Below are positions 16,742-25,061 of a DNA stretch of 64,000 bases, piece by piece. Each line of letters starts with the position of its first letter. Position 1 is the first letter of the stretch. Made by a program: the position numbers and the translations under genes. The stretch comes from Pseudonocardia terrae (GTDB lineage Bacteria; Actinomycetota; Actinomycetes; Mycobacteriales; Pseudonocardiaceae), in contig NZ_JAJTTE010000032.1 of the NCBI RefSeq assembly GCF_021343995.1, positions 25,542-89,541 on the forward strand. Reading direction: 5' to 3'. The notes beneath the pieces were generated by a model. The model worked only from the letters and a program-made list of their open reading frames with translations, did no database searches and was not told the origin of the DNA.

Positions 16742-17569
16742 ATGACGATCCCCTCGCTCACCCTGCTCGACGGCCGCGAGGTCCCGGCGGTCGGTTTCGG
16801 CACCTACCCGCACACCGGCGACGACTCCCGGACCACCGCGATCTCCGCCCTCGATGCCGGCTACCGGCTCCTCGACACCGCGCTGCGGTACGAGAACGAG
16901 CAGGGCGTCGGGCGCGCCGTCCGCGAGTACGACCTGCCGCGCGAGGAGATCCTCGTCGCGACCAAGCTCGCCGGCCGCCACCACGGCTACGACGAGACCC
17001 TCAAGGGCTTCCAGGAGTCCCTCGACAACCTCGGCCTGGACTACGTCGACCTCTACCTCGTCCACTGGCCCCTCCCGCGGCTCGGCAAGTACGTGGACAG
17101 CTGGAAGGCCATGATCCGGCTGCGCGAGGAGGGCCTGGTCCGCTCGATCGGCGTCTCCAACTTCACCGAGGCGCACCTGCGCCGGCTGGTCGACGAGACC
17201 GGCGTGGTGCCGGTGATGAACCAGGTCGAGATGCACCCGTACTTCCCGCAGGCCGCGCTGCGCGAGGTGCACGCCGAGCTGGGCATCGTCACGGAGAGCT
17301 GGAGCCCGATGGGCCGCGGCGAGCTGCTCGCGGAGCCGACCGTCGTGCGCATCGCCGAGGCCCGTGGCGTCACGCCCGCCCAGGCGATCCTGCGCTGGCA
17401 CGTGCAGCTCGGCGCGGTGCCGATCCCGAAGTCCGCGGACCCGGGGCGCCAGCGCACCAACATCGACCTGTTCGGTTTCGCGCTGTCCGACGACGAGGTG
17501 GCCGCCCTGTCCGCGCTCGAGCGCGGCCGGATCTGGGACCAGGACCCGGAGACCTACGAGGAGTTCTGA
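16742..17569 (+). CDS. Aldo/keto reductase
   Basis: A 275-residue NADPH-dependent reductase. The catalytic tetrad is visible: Asp and Tyr in LLDTALRYENEQG, Lys in VATKLAG, and His in YLVHWPLP. Substrate-binding and cofactor segments (IGVSNFTEAHL, NQVEMHPYF, ILRWHVQLG, PIPKSADPGR) follow in normal order. The best match is the 2,5-diketo-gluconate reductase-like AKR5 group; the physiological substrate is not known. The ATG at 16742 gives the usual N-terminus (TLLDGREVPAVGFGTY). It ends convergent with the beta-propeller protein gene, inside a 44-bp duplicated segment. Confidence 0.92.
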   Translation: MTIPSLTLLDGREVPAVGFGTYPHTGDDSRTTAISALDAGYRLLDTALRYENEQGVGRAVREYDLPREEILVATKLAGRHHGYDETLKGFQESLDNLGLDYVDLYLVHWPLPRLGKYVDSWKAMIRLREEGLVRSIGVSNFTEAHLRRLVDETGVVPVMNQVEMHPYFPQAALREVHAELGIVTESWSPMGRGELLAEPTVVRIAEARGVTPAQAILRWHVQLGAVPIPKSADPGRQRTNIDLFGFALSDDEVAALSALERGRIWDQDPETYEEF

Positions 17570-17641
17570 GCTACACCGGCCGCGGCGCGACGAGTTCCTA
17601 CGAGGAGTTCCGGCCTACGCCGGCCGCAGCGCGACGAGCTC
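17554..17641. repeat. 44-bp tandem duplication spanning two gene ends
   Basis: Bases 17554-17597 and 17598-17641 match at about 38 of 44 positions. Copy 1 carries the stop of the aldo/keto reductase; copy 2 carries the stop of the minus-strand beta-propeller gene. Confidence 0.85.
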
Positions 17642-18853
17642 GTTCCCGCGCTGCTCGTAGAGCATCCCGCCCTGCGTGGCGAGCAGGACCTTCCCCGTGT
17701 ACCCGCCGCGGTCCACCGGGATCGTCCGCTCGATCGTGCCCCGCAGCGGGTCGACGACGACGATCCCCGCCGGGACGGGCACCAGCCAGGCCCCTGCGTA
17801 GGACGTGCCCGGGCCGAGCGTGCCGCGCAGCGTCCAGACGGGCGCGAGGCCCGTCCGGTCGAGCGCGACCGTGCGCGACCCGCTCCACCAGTAGGTGCGG
17901 GCGGTGTCGCTCGCGGTGGCGCCGATCCCGTCGGCGGGCGGGGCGATCTCGGACTCCGGCACGTCCAGGCCGATGAGCCCCACCTGGTTGCCGCTGCGGT
18001 CGAGGATCTGCAGCTCGGGCGGCCCGGGCAGCAGCACGGCCTCCCGGTCGACCGACACCGCGAGCAGCTGCACGCCGCGGGCGGAGAGCTGGGTGGAGAA
18101 CTCGACGTTGGGGGTGTCGGCGTCGCCGGAGCCATCGGGGCGCAGGACGGTGAGCCGGTCCCCGGTGTCGGCGGCGCAGTTCTCGATCACCCCGAGCCGC
18201 CCGCTGCCCAGCGCCAGCGAGGGGTAGCTGCATCCCGGGCGCGGCTGGCGCCCCGGCTGGGCGGGCGCGACGACGGCGCCGTACTGCGTGGTCGTGACCA
18301 GGTCGGACCGCATGGTCTCGAGGTAGTCACGGCTGCTCGCGGAGACGACGCTGCCCGAGGCGAGCAGCCGCGCCCCGGGCCGGACGTCGAGGTTCGCGGC
18401 CGGGCCGCGGGTGCCGAGGTCCGCGTCGAGCGCGCTCAGCTCGCTGCACCATTCGCCCGAGCCGTTCTGGTAGAGCGCGAGCGCCCGGCCGAAGCCCTCG
18501 GCGACCGTGCACAGCGGGCGGTCCCGCGAGTAGCGCCAACGCTCGGCCCCCGTGCTCGCGTCCCGCCCGACGACGGTGCTGCCGTCGGCCGTCACGACCC
18601 CGGGGCCCGCGACGACCGGCACCGGCGCGGCGGCGCTGGCCGCGCGCCAAACTTCGGCAAACCCGGCCGGCACACCGGCGGCCGCCGGGGGAGCGGTGCC
18701 GGGCGTGGTGGCCGGGACGGACTCGGTCTCGGCGGCCGGGCTGTGCGTGCCGTACACGACGGCGACCACGACCAGCACCAGGACGAGGAACGCCGCCGCC
18801 ACGAGATCCCCGCGGCGGCGGCGTACCGGAACATCTCGGCGGGCGCGCAGCAC
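17615..18853 (-). CDS. Membrane-anchored PQQ-like beta-propeller protein (Rv3212-like)
   Basis: A 412-residue protein with a basic N-terminus and one membrane helix (about 16-35: LVAAAFLVLVLVVVAVVYG). An extracytoplasmic domain rich in short beta strands follows, with repeated motifs such as TGAERWRYSRDRPLC, VVVDPLRGTIERTI and GMLYEQRGNELVALRP that resemble PQQ/WD-type propeller blades. The position directly downstream of rhlE matches M. tuberculosis Rv3212 next to Rv3211. Function is unknown in the family. The GTG at 18853 lies 21 bases after the rhlE stop, so the two are likely co-transcribed. Confidence 0.75.
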   Translation of the reverse strand: MLRARRDVPVRRRRGDLVAAAFLVLVLVVVAVVYGTHSPAAETESVPATTPGTAPPAAAGVPAGFAEVWRAASAAAPVPVVAGPGVVTADGSTVVGRDASTGAERWRYSRDRPLCTVAEGFGRALALYQNGSGEWCSELSALDADLGTRGPAANLDVRPGARLLASGSVVSASSRDYLETMRSDLVTTTQYGAVVAPAQPGRQPRPGCSYPSLALGSGRLGVIENCAADTGDRLTVLRPDGSGDADTPNVEFSTQLSARGVQLLAVSVDREAVLLPGPPELQILDRSGNQVGLIGLDVPESEIAPPADGIGATASDTARTYWWSGSRTVALDRTGLAPVWTLRGTLGPGTSYAGAWLVPVPAGIVVVDPLRGTIERTIPVDRGGYTGKVLLATQGGMLYEQRGNELVALRPA

Positions 18854-18874
18854 CCGGCCGAACCTACCGGCGGC

Positions 18875-20641
18875 TCAGCTGGCCGCGGCGTCCGGCTCGG
18901 CGCGCTCGGCGCCGGCCTCGGTGGTGGTGGCGTCCTCGCCGCCGGAGCGGCGGCGGCCCCCGCGGCGACGGCGGCGGCGCGGCTTGGCCGGGCCCTCGCC
19001 GTCCGTGCCGGTGGCGGCCGACTCGGTGACCTCGGCGGGCTCGTCGGCGGCCTCGTCGTCGCCGGTGCTCGCGGGGCGGGCGCCGGCGGGACCCGCGACC
19101 GGAACGCCGTTGCGGCGCCGGGTGCGCTGACGCTCGCGGCGCGGCTTCGCCGCCCGCTCCTCGCGGCCCTTGCGCTTGCGGCCGCCGTGGTCGCCCTCGG
19201 TGTCGACGTACTCGGCGTCGAGACCCGCGCGGGTGCGCTTGCTCAGCGGCAGCCGGCCGGTCACGTCGGTCGGGACGTCGAGGTCGGTGTACAGGTGGTC
19301 CGAGGTGGAGTAGGTCTCGACCGGCTCGTCGATCCCCAGGCTCAGCTCCTCGGAGACGAGCTTCCAGCGCGGGATCTCGTCCCAGTCGACGAGGGTGACG
19401 GCCACGCCCTCCTTGCCGGCGCGGCCGGTGCGGCCGATCCGGTGGACGTAGGTCTTGGTGTCCTCGGGGCACTGGTAGTTGATGACATGCGTGACGTCGG
19501 TGACGTCGATGCCGCGGGCCGCCACGTCCGTGGCCACCAGCACGTCGACCTTGCCGGAGCGGAACGCGCGCAGCGCCTGCTCGCGGGCGCCCTGGCCCAG
19601 GTCGCCGTGCACGGCCGCGGCGGCGAACCCGCGCTCGGCCAGGTCGTCGGCGACGCGCTGCACGGTGCGCTTGGTGCGGGCGAAGATCATCGTCAGGCCC
19701 CGCTCGCGGGCCTGCAGCACCCGGGTGACCAGCTCGACCTTGTCCATCGCGTGGGCGCGGTAGACGAACTGCTTCGTGCGCTCGTGGACCGAGCCCTGGT
19801 CCGCCTCCTCCGCCCGGATGTGCGTGGGACGGGTGAGGAAGGTGCGGGACAGCTGGATGATCGGGCCCGGCATGGTGGCCGAGAAGAGCATCGTGTGCCG
19901 CTCGTCCGGCAGCATCCGCATGATCCGCTCGACGTCGGGTAGGAAGCCCAGGTCGAGCATCTCGTCGGCCTCGTCGAGGACCAGGGCCTTGACCCGGCCG
20001 AGCACGAGGTGGCGCTGCTCGGCGAGGTCGAGCAGCCGGCCGGGCGTGCCGACGACCACGTCGACACCCTTGCGCAGGGCGGCCAGCTGCGGCTCGTAGG
20101 CCCGCCCGCCGTAGATGGCGGTGACCCGGATGCCCAGGTGCTTGCCCGCGTCGGCCAGGTCCTGGGCCACCTGCACGCACAGCTCGCGCGTCGGGACGAC
20201 GACGAGGGCCTGCGGGACGTCCTTCTCCCGGTCCGCGGTCTCGCCCTCGGCCGTGGCGGCGGGCTGCTCGGACGGCGGCGTGACGCGCTGCAGCAGGGGG
20301 ACGCCGAAGCCCAGCGTCTTGCCCATGCCGGTACGGGCCTGGCCGATCACGTCCTCGCCGGCGAGCGCCAGCGGGAGGGTGAGCTCCTGGATGGCGAAGG
20401 TGCGCTCGATACCGGCCTCGGCGAGCGCCTTCACGATCTCCGGACGGACGCCGAGCTCGGCGAAGGTGGGGGCCTCGGGCTTCACGGGGGCGCCCGCCTG
20501 CAGCGGGTGCGCCTCGTCGGTGGCGGCGGCGTCGACCGTCTCGGCCGGCTCGCCGGCCACGGGGTTCGGTTCGGTGTTCTCGGGGGTCTCGTTCTGGACG
20601 GACAGTGAAATCGCCTCTCTCCGCGTACAGAATCCCTGCAC
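18875..20641 (-). CDS. rhlE: DEAD-box ATP-dependent RNA helicase (RhlE-like)
   Basis: Full DEAD-box set in order: Q-motif region FAELGVRPEIVKALAEAGI, motif I ARTGMGKT, Ia VVVPTRELCVQV, Ib GTPGRLLD, II LDEADEMLD, III FSATMP, IV MIFARTKR, V VATDVAARGID, VI HRIGRTGRAG. A long Lys/Arg-rich disordered tail (from about residue 500) is likely to bind RNA. The helicase should unwind RNA in cold response or ribosome/mRNA turnover. The start is uncertain: GTG 20641 is the nearest standard codon, but the good ribosome site GGAGAGAGG sits just before ATT 20611 / CTG 20605. The 306 bp up to the next gene at 20948 form a divergent promoter region in which I saw no other gene. Confidence 0.92.
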   Translation of the reverse strand: MQGFCTRREAISLSVQNETPENTEPNPVAGEPAETVDAAATDEAHPLQAGAPVKPEAPTFAELGVRPEIVKALAEAGIERTFAIQELTLPLALAGEDVIGQARTGMGKTLGFGVPLLQRVTPPSEQPAATAEGETADREKDVPQALVVVPTRELCVQVAQDLADAGKHLGIRVTAIYGGRAYEPQLAALRKGVDVVVGTPGRLLDLAEQRHLVLGRVKALVLDEADEMLDLGFLPDVERIMRMLPDERHTMLFSATMPGPIIQLSRTFLTRPTHIRAEEADQGSVHERTKQFVYRAHAMDKVELVTRVLQARERGLTMIFARTKRTVQRVADDLAERGFAAAAVHGDLGQGAREQALRAFRSGKVDVLVATDVAARGIDVTDVTHVINYQCPEDTKTYVHRIGRTGRAGKEGVAVTLVDWDEIPRWKLVSEELSLGIDEPVETYSTSDHLYTDLDVPTDVTGRLPLSKRTRAGLDAEYVDTEGDHGGRKRKGREERAAKPRRERQRTRRRNGVPVAGPAGARPASTGDDEAADEPAEVTESAATGTDGEGPAKPRRRRRRGGRRRSGGEDATTTEAGAERAEPDAAAS

Positions 20642-20947
20642 CGGCTCGTCGACCACGCGCTCGGGGAGCCGCGTGGGAGAGCCGTCGAGGCGCTGTACGC
20701 ACCAGGTCGTGTGCGCGCCGGTGAGTCGGGCGCCCGGTGGCGCCGACCCGTTGCCCGGCGGGTGTCGCAGTCGGTCCGCGCGGCGCACCGGTGCTCCACG
20801 ACCGCTCGGGGTCACGGGCCGATCTGCTGCGCGCACGTGCATCATACCCCGGAGGTGCCGCCGGGGTCAGCGTCGGCGCCGTCACGCCGGGGTGATGTGC
20901 ACCGCCGACGGGCGGGTGCCCCGACCGGACGGCTAGGCTCGGCGACC

Positions 20948-21664
20948 ATGACGGGCGAGGCCGCGGACGGCGCCGGCAACACGGTCGGGACCGGCGGGAA
21001 CGCTGGTCACACGCATCTCGACGCCACCTCGCGCGCGGCCGTCGTCGACCTGCTGGGGGCGCTGGCGTACGGCGAGCTCTCCGCCTTCGACCGCCTCGCG
21101 GAGGACGCGCGCACCGCGCCCACGCTGACCGGGCGCGCCGCGCTGTCGGCGATGGCCGCCGCCGAGATGGGGCACTTCCGGCTGCTCGAGGACCACCTGC
21201 GCGGGCTGGACGTGGCGGTCGAGGAGGCCATGGCGCCGTTCGTCGCGGGGGTCGACGCCTACCACGCCACCACCCGGCCGCGGACCTGGTTGGAGTCGCT
21301 GGTCAAGGCCTACGTGGGCGACGGGCTGGCCGCGGACTTCTACCGCGAGGTCGCCGGGTGGGTCGACCCGGCGACGGCGGAGCTGGTCCGCACGGTGCTC
21401 GCCGACACCGGGCACAGCGCCTTCGCCGAGCGCGAGGTGCACGCGGCCTGCGCGTCGAACCGGCAGGTCCGGGACCGGCTGGCGCTGTGGGGCCGCCGGC
21501 TGCTCGGTGAGGCCGTCACCCAGGCGCAGCACATCGTGGCCGAGCGCGACGAGCTCGCGGACTTCATCGTGCGCGGGTCCGGCGACATCGCGGGCATCGG
21601 CGCGCTGATCAAGCGGCTGCAGAGCAACCACGGCAAGCGGATGTCGGCGCTCGGCCTGTCCTAG
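20948..21664 (+). CDS. Ferritin-like fold protein (Rv3210c-like, MiaE-type)
   Basis: A 238-residue, almost all-helical protein. Carboxylate and His residues arranged in helices (YGELSAFDRLAEDA, AAEMGHFRLLEDHL, FAEREVHAAC) suggest a di-metal four-helix bundle of the ferritin-like/MiaE-like group. The gene is divergent from rhlE exactly as Rv3210c is from Rv3211 in M. tuberculosis. The reaction is unknown; tRNA hydroxylation is the activity of distant MiaE relatives, not shown here. The ATG at 20948 precedes a 20-residue Gly-rich tail. Confidence 0.8.
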   Translation: MTGEAADGAGNTVGTGGNAGHTHLDATSRAAVVDLLGALAYGELSAFDRLAEDARTAPTLTGRAALSAMAAAEMGHFRLLEDHLRGLDVAVEEAMAPFVAGVDAYHATTRPRTWLESLVKAYVGDGLAADFYREVAGWVDPATAELVRTVLADTGHSAFAEREVHAACASNRQVRDRLALWGRRLLGEAVTQAQHIVAERDELADFIVRGSGDIAGIGALIKRLQSNHGKRMSALGLS

Positions 21665-21807
21665 GAGACCTGGCACCGTTCGCCCCTGGCGGACTGGGCC
21701 GGGCCGCGGCGCGGCGCTCGACTAGCCTGGGCCGCGCCGGTTGGCCCCCACGCCCGCCGGGAAGGCAGAGAGAGTCCATCCACCCGCACGTCACCTGGAG
21801 GTCCCCG

Positions 21808-22032
21808 GTGGAGGTCAAGATCGGCATCGCGGAGAGCCCGCGGGAGCTCGTGGTGTCCAGCGACCAGACGTCGGACGAGGTCGAGAAGCTCGTCGGCGAG
21901 GCGCTCAAGTCCGCCGACGGCACGCTGACGCTCGTCGACGACAAGGGGCGCAAGTACGTGGTCCCCTCCGTTCGGATCTCCTACGTCGAGATCGCGCCGT
22001 CCTCGGCGACCCGGGTCGGCTTCGGCACCTGA
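21808..22032 (+). CDS. DUF3107 protein (TB9.4-like)
   Basis: A 74-residue protein beginning MEVKIGIAESPRELVV, with TSDEVEKLVGEAL and DDKGRKYVVPS, the standard sequence of the actinobacterial DUF3107 family (M. tuberculosis Rv3208A/TB9.4). Function is unknown. GTG 21808 has GGAGG with a 6-nt spacer. It is followed directly by a strong hairpin terminator. It sits between the ferritin-like gene and a TetR block, as in mycobacteria. Confidence 0.9.
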   Translation: MEVKIGIAESPRELVVSSDQTSDEVEKLVGEALKSADGTLTLVDDKGRKYVVPSVRISYVEIAPSSATRVGFGT

Positions 22033-22044
22033 GCCGTACACATC

Positions 22045-22085
22045 CGCGAGCGGCACCCCGGCCACCCGCGGGGGTGCCGTTCGCG
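22045..22085. terminator. Bidirectional intrinsic terminator
   Basis: A 15-bp inverted repeat (22045-22059 with 22071-22085, one G-T pair) encloses an 11-nt loop between the convergent DUF3107 and DUF4873 genes. Its core GCGGCACCCC is nearly the same as that of the terminator at 1447-1489. Confidence 0.75.
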
Positions 22086-22095
22086 TGTCTCGACC

Positions 22096-22473
22096 TCAGT
22101 CCGTCCCCGGCGCCGGCGGCTCGTCGAGCGGGAAGGGCGGGGCGTCGACGCCGGTGAGCCGGTAGCGCTCCCACAGGTCGACGTCGCCGATCCGCCCCTG
22201 CGCCCGCCCCCGCGGGGTGACGACGAGGACGTCGGCGGCCTTCCCGCCCAGCAGGGCCGAGAGGGCCTCGTTCCGGTCGACCCGGCCGAACCAGTGCACC
22301 CGCCCGTCGTGCGGCTCGGTGCGCGCCTCGACGCGGACCCGGACCTCGACGGGCGTGCCGTCGACGGTCAGGGTGGCGGGGCCGGTGTACCCCTCGTCGT
22401 CGTGGTCGTGCGCCCCGGTCCCTGGGGTGAGCTCGGGGGTGAGCACTGGGGTGAGCACCTGCTCAGGCGCCAT
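22096..22473 (-). CDS. DUF4873 protein
   Basis: A 125-residue protein. The segment GYTGPATLTVDGTPVEVRVR followed by EPHDGRVHWFGRVDR is typical of the small beta-rich DUF4873 domain, which in other actinobacteria occurs alone or fused to flavin monooxygenases. The rest (GRIGDVDLWERYRLTGVDAP) fits the same family. The start ATG 22473 has an excellent AAGGAGG site and lies 11 bases inside the 3' end of the TetR gene, so it is expressed with that regulator. Function is unknown. Confidence 0.8.
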   Translation of the reverse strand: MAPEQVLTPVLTPELTPGTGAHDHDDEGYTGPATLTVDGTPVEVRVRVEARTEPHDGRVHWFGRVDRNEALSALLGGKAADVLVVTPRGRAQGRIGDVDLWERYRLTGVDAPPFPLDEPPAPGTD

Positions 22474-23188
22474 CGCCTGCCTCCTTCGGAACCATCTGCA
22501 GCACGGGTGCGGGGTCGTCGTGTGCGTCATCGGCATTGTCAGCGCTGGTGTCGGTGTCGTCGGCGTCGTCGGCGTCGCCGAGGATCCCCGCGGCCCCGTC
22601 CCAGATCAGCGCGGTGAGGTAGCGGGTCAGGTCCGTGCGGCTCATCGTGCGGCGCTCGAGCCACCAGTCGCCGGCGCTCTGCACCATCCCGACCAGGCCG
22701 TGCGCCCAGGCCTCCGCGGCGCCGGAGTCCCGCCCGGCGAGGCGCAGCTTCGCCCCGATGAGCTGGGCCAGCAGCCGGGCGATCTGCTCGCGGACGTCCT
22801 CGACGATCTCCGTGCCGGGCTGGCGTTCGGCGGGGTTGTGCACCACGAACCGCCAGAGCTCAGGCTCCTCCTCGATCCCGGCGAGGAACGCGTCGATCAC
22901 GGCCGCGATCTGGTTCTGCGGACCGGTGTCCGCGGCGAGGGCTGGCGCCATCCGCTCCATCAGCCACTCCGCGGCGCGCAGCCCGACGGCGCGCTGCAGG
23001 TCGGCGCGGTCCTCGAAGTACCGGTACAGCACGGGCTTGGTGATCCCGGCGCTCGCCGCCATCTCGGCCACCGACACGGCCGCGCCGTGTTCGCGGACGG
23101 CCGCCATGGCCGCCTCGACCATCTCCGCGCGGCGCCCGGCGCGGCGGTCGCGGGCGCTTCTCTTGACAGGTCCGTCGTTCTGCGGCAC
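22463..23188 (-). CDS. TetR-family transcriptional regulator
   Basis: A 241-residue protein. The N-terminal helix-turn-helix (VSVAEMAASAGITKPVLYRYF, about residues 38-58, written here as overlapping VSVAEMAASAG and ITKPVLYRYF) is classic TetR. The C-terminus ends in an Asp-rich stretch (GDADDADDTDTSADNADD). The GTG start at 23188 abuts two operator-like palindromes, with no ribosome-binding site, so the mRNA may be leaderless. It is divergent from the SDR/diiron oxygenase/hydrolase operon, which it most likely represses together with itself. Confidence 0.9.
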   Translation of the reverse strand: MPQNDGPVKRSARDRRAGRRAEMVEAAMAAVREHGAAVSVAEMAASAGITKPVLYRYFEDRADLQRAVGLRAAEWLMERMAPALAADTGPQNQIAAVIDAFLAGIEEEPELWRFVVHNPAERQPGTEIVEDVREQIARLLAQLIGAKLRLAGRDSGAAEAWAHGLVGMVQSAGDWWLERRTMSRTDLTRYLTALIWDGAAGILGDADDADDTDTSADNADDAHDDPAPVLQMVPKEAGDGA

Positions 23189-23219
23189 GTTACCAGTGGT
23201 AACAGTTACCGGCGGTAAC
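23189..23219. promoter_or_regulatory. Twin TetR-type operators
   Basis: Two 15-bp palindromes, GTTACCAGTGGTAAC (23189-23203) and GTTACCGGCGGTAAC (23205-23219), have centres 16 bp apart in the divergent promoter between the TetR gene and the SDR gene. They share identical half-sites GTTACC/GGTAAC. They are the likely binding sites for the adjacent TetR protein. Confidence 0.85.
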
Positions 23220-23250
23220 AGTAAGCGTCTCGACGGAGAGGAGCGGGCGG

Positions 23251-24159
23251 GTGTCGCTCAGGAGGACCCGGGGCACGGTCCCGGCGGGAACACGGGTGCT
23301 GGTCACCGGTGCCGCGGGCGGGTTCGGTGGCCCCACGGTCGCGCGGCTGCGCGAGCAGGGTGCGCGGGTGGTCGGCCTCGACCGGAGCGCGGGCGGGGAC
23401 GCCACGGGCGGGGTCCTCGCCTGCGACATCACCGACCCGCAGGCGGTGGAACGGGCCGTGGCGGAGGCGGTCCGGACCCTCGGCGGCCTCGACGCCGTCG
23501 TCCACTACGCGGGCATCGGCATCCCGAACGACGCCGGCGGCCCGCTCGAGCCCGACGCGCTCAAGGTCGTCGACACGAACCTGTTCGGCGCCTGGCGGGT
23601 CACCAGCGCGGCGCTCCCGGCGCTGCTCGAAGGGCCCGGGAAGGGTCGGGTGGTGTTCGTGGCCAGCGAGCTCGCCTACGTCACGCTGCCCTTCCTGTCG
23701 GCCTACAGCGTCGCGAAGCGCGGGATGTCCGCCTACGCAGACGCGCTGCGCCTCGAGTACGGCACCGCCGTGGACGGCGGCGGCCTGCACGTCACGACCG
23801 TGTACCCCGGCTACGTGCGCACCCCGATCCACGAGGCCGGGTACGAGGTCGGGCTCTCGCTGGAGGGCCAGGTCCGCCGCGAGGAGGTCGAGGACGTCGT
23901 GCGCACGGTCGTCGGGGCGCTCGCCGCGCCGCGGCCGCCGCGCGACATCGCCGGCACCCTGGCCGGCCAGGCCGAGCTGTGGGTCGGCCGGCACGCGCCG
24001 GGCCTGCTGGGCCGCGGCGTCGTCCGCCGGATCCGGCAGCAGGCCGCGGCGGGCCGCTTCGACTCCTCGCCGGTCGCCGCCGGCCTGATCCGCCGCTTCA
24101 CCGGGCGGACCGTCCCCGCCGTCACCACCGACCGCACCCCCGAGAGGAGCGCGTCATGA
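23251..24159 (+). CDS. Short-chain dehydrogenase/reductase
   Basis: A 302-residue SDR. Cofactor motif LVTGAAGGFG (TGxxxGxG) is near residue 18. VHYAGIG replaces the usual NNAG strand, a Ser in FVASELAYVT precedes the catalytic YSVAK, and PGYVRTPIHE follows. The C-terminal 80 residues are helical and basic, an extension also seen in SDRs fused or linked to lipid metabolism. GTG 23251 has AGGAG seven bases upstream. Its stop overlaps the diiron oxygenase start (ATGA), so it leads a three-gene operon controlled by the twin operators. Confidence 0.9.
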   Translation: MSLRRTRGTVPAGTRVLVTGAAGGFGGPTVARLREQGARVVGLDRSAGGDATGGVLACDITDPQAVERAVAEAVRTLGGLDAVVHYAGIGIPNDAGGPLEPDALKVVDTNLFGAWRVTSAALPALLEGPGKGRVVFVASELAYVTLPFLSAYSVAKRGMSAYADALRLEYGTAVDGGGLHVTTVYPGYVRTPIHEAGYEVGLSLEGQVRREEVEDVVRTVVGALAAPRPPRDIAGTLAGQAELWVGRHAPGLLGRGVVRRIRQQAAAGRFDSSPVAAGLIRRFTGRTVPAVTTDRTPERSAS

Positions 24160-25061
24160 CCGCCCCGGCCGTGCGCAAGCCCGTCCAGGACCGCGAGGCC
24201 ACCGCCGAGCGGCTGCTGAGGTCGTCGGTCGAGAAGTCCTACGAGCCGCACCTGGACATCGACTGGGACGCCCCGCTGGTCGACGGCCTGTGGGGGCTCC
24301 CGCCGCACCGGTCGTCGCTGTACGGCACCGTCTTGTGGGACGGGCTCTCGGAGGAGCAGCGCCGCACGCTGACGGTCCACGAGGTGTGCAGCGTGGCCCG
24401 CATCGGGCTGTGGTTCGAGATCATCCTGATGCAGATGCTGCTGCGCTACGCCTACGACCGCGACCCGCGCCGCGCGCACATCCAGTACGCGCTCACCGAG
24501 ATCGCCGACGAGTGCCGGCACTCGATCATGTTCGCGAAGATGACCGAGCGCTACGGAGTCCCCGATTACGCACCCGGCGGCCTCACGCACGAGCTCGGCC
24601 GCCTGTTCAAGACGGTCGGCCACGGCCCGGCGATGTTCGGCGGCACCCTGTTCGTCGAGGAGATCCTGGACCGCTTCCAGCGCGAGTCGATGCGCGACGA
24701 GACCGTGCAGCCGCTCACCCGCATGGTCAACCGGATCCACGTGACGGAGGAGGCCCGGCACGTCCGCTACGCCCGCGAGGAGCTGCAGCGGATCATGCCG
24801 AAGACTACCCGCGCCCAGCGCGCGGTCGGCCGCTACCTGCTGGCGCGCATCGCGTTCGTCGTGGCGCGCAACCTGATCCACCCCGACGTCTACGCGGCGG
24901 TCGGGATCGACCCCGAGGTCGGCGGCAAGGCGGCGCTGGCGAACCCGCACTGGCAGGATTCGCTGCGCTGGTCGGCGGGCAAGTGTGTGGAGTTCCTGCG
25001 CGACCAGGGCCTGGTCGGCGGGCCGACGGAGCTGCTGTGGAAGAAGGCGCACCTCGTATGA
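24156..25061 (+). CDS. AurF-like diiron oxygenase
   Basis: A 301-residue helical protein with carboxylate/His metal motifs: HEVCSVARIGLWFE, EIADECRHSIMF (ExxxxxxH, near 116-127), LFVEEILDRF, and TEEARHVRYAREEL (EExRH, near 196-205). This pattern matches the AurF/CmlI family of diiron N-oxygenases, which oxidise aryl amines or hydroxylate; homologues in primary-metabolism-like clusters have unknown substrates. ATG 24156 overlaps the SDR stop by four bases, and its own stop overlaps the hydrolase start. The family call is good; the substrate is unknown. Confidence 0.85.
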   Translation: MTAPAVRKPVQDREATAERLLRSSVEKSYEPHLDIDWDAPLVDGLWGLPPHRSSLYGTVLWDGLSEEQRRTLTVHEVCSVARIGLWFEIILMQMLLRYAYDRDPRRAHIQYALTEIADECRHSIMFAKMTERYGVPDYAPGGLTHELGRLFKTVGHGPAMFGGTLFVEEILDRFQRESMRDETVQPLTRMVNRIHVTEEARHVRYAREELQRIMPKTTRAQRAVGRYLLARIAFVVARNLIHPDVYAAVGIDPEVGGKAALANPHWQDSLRWSAGKCVEFLRDQGLVGGPTELLWKKAHLV

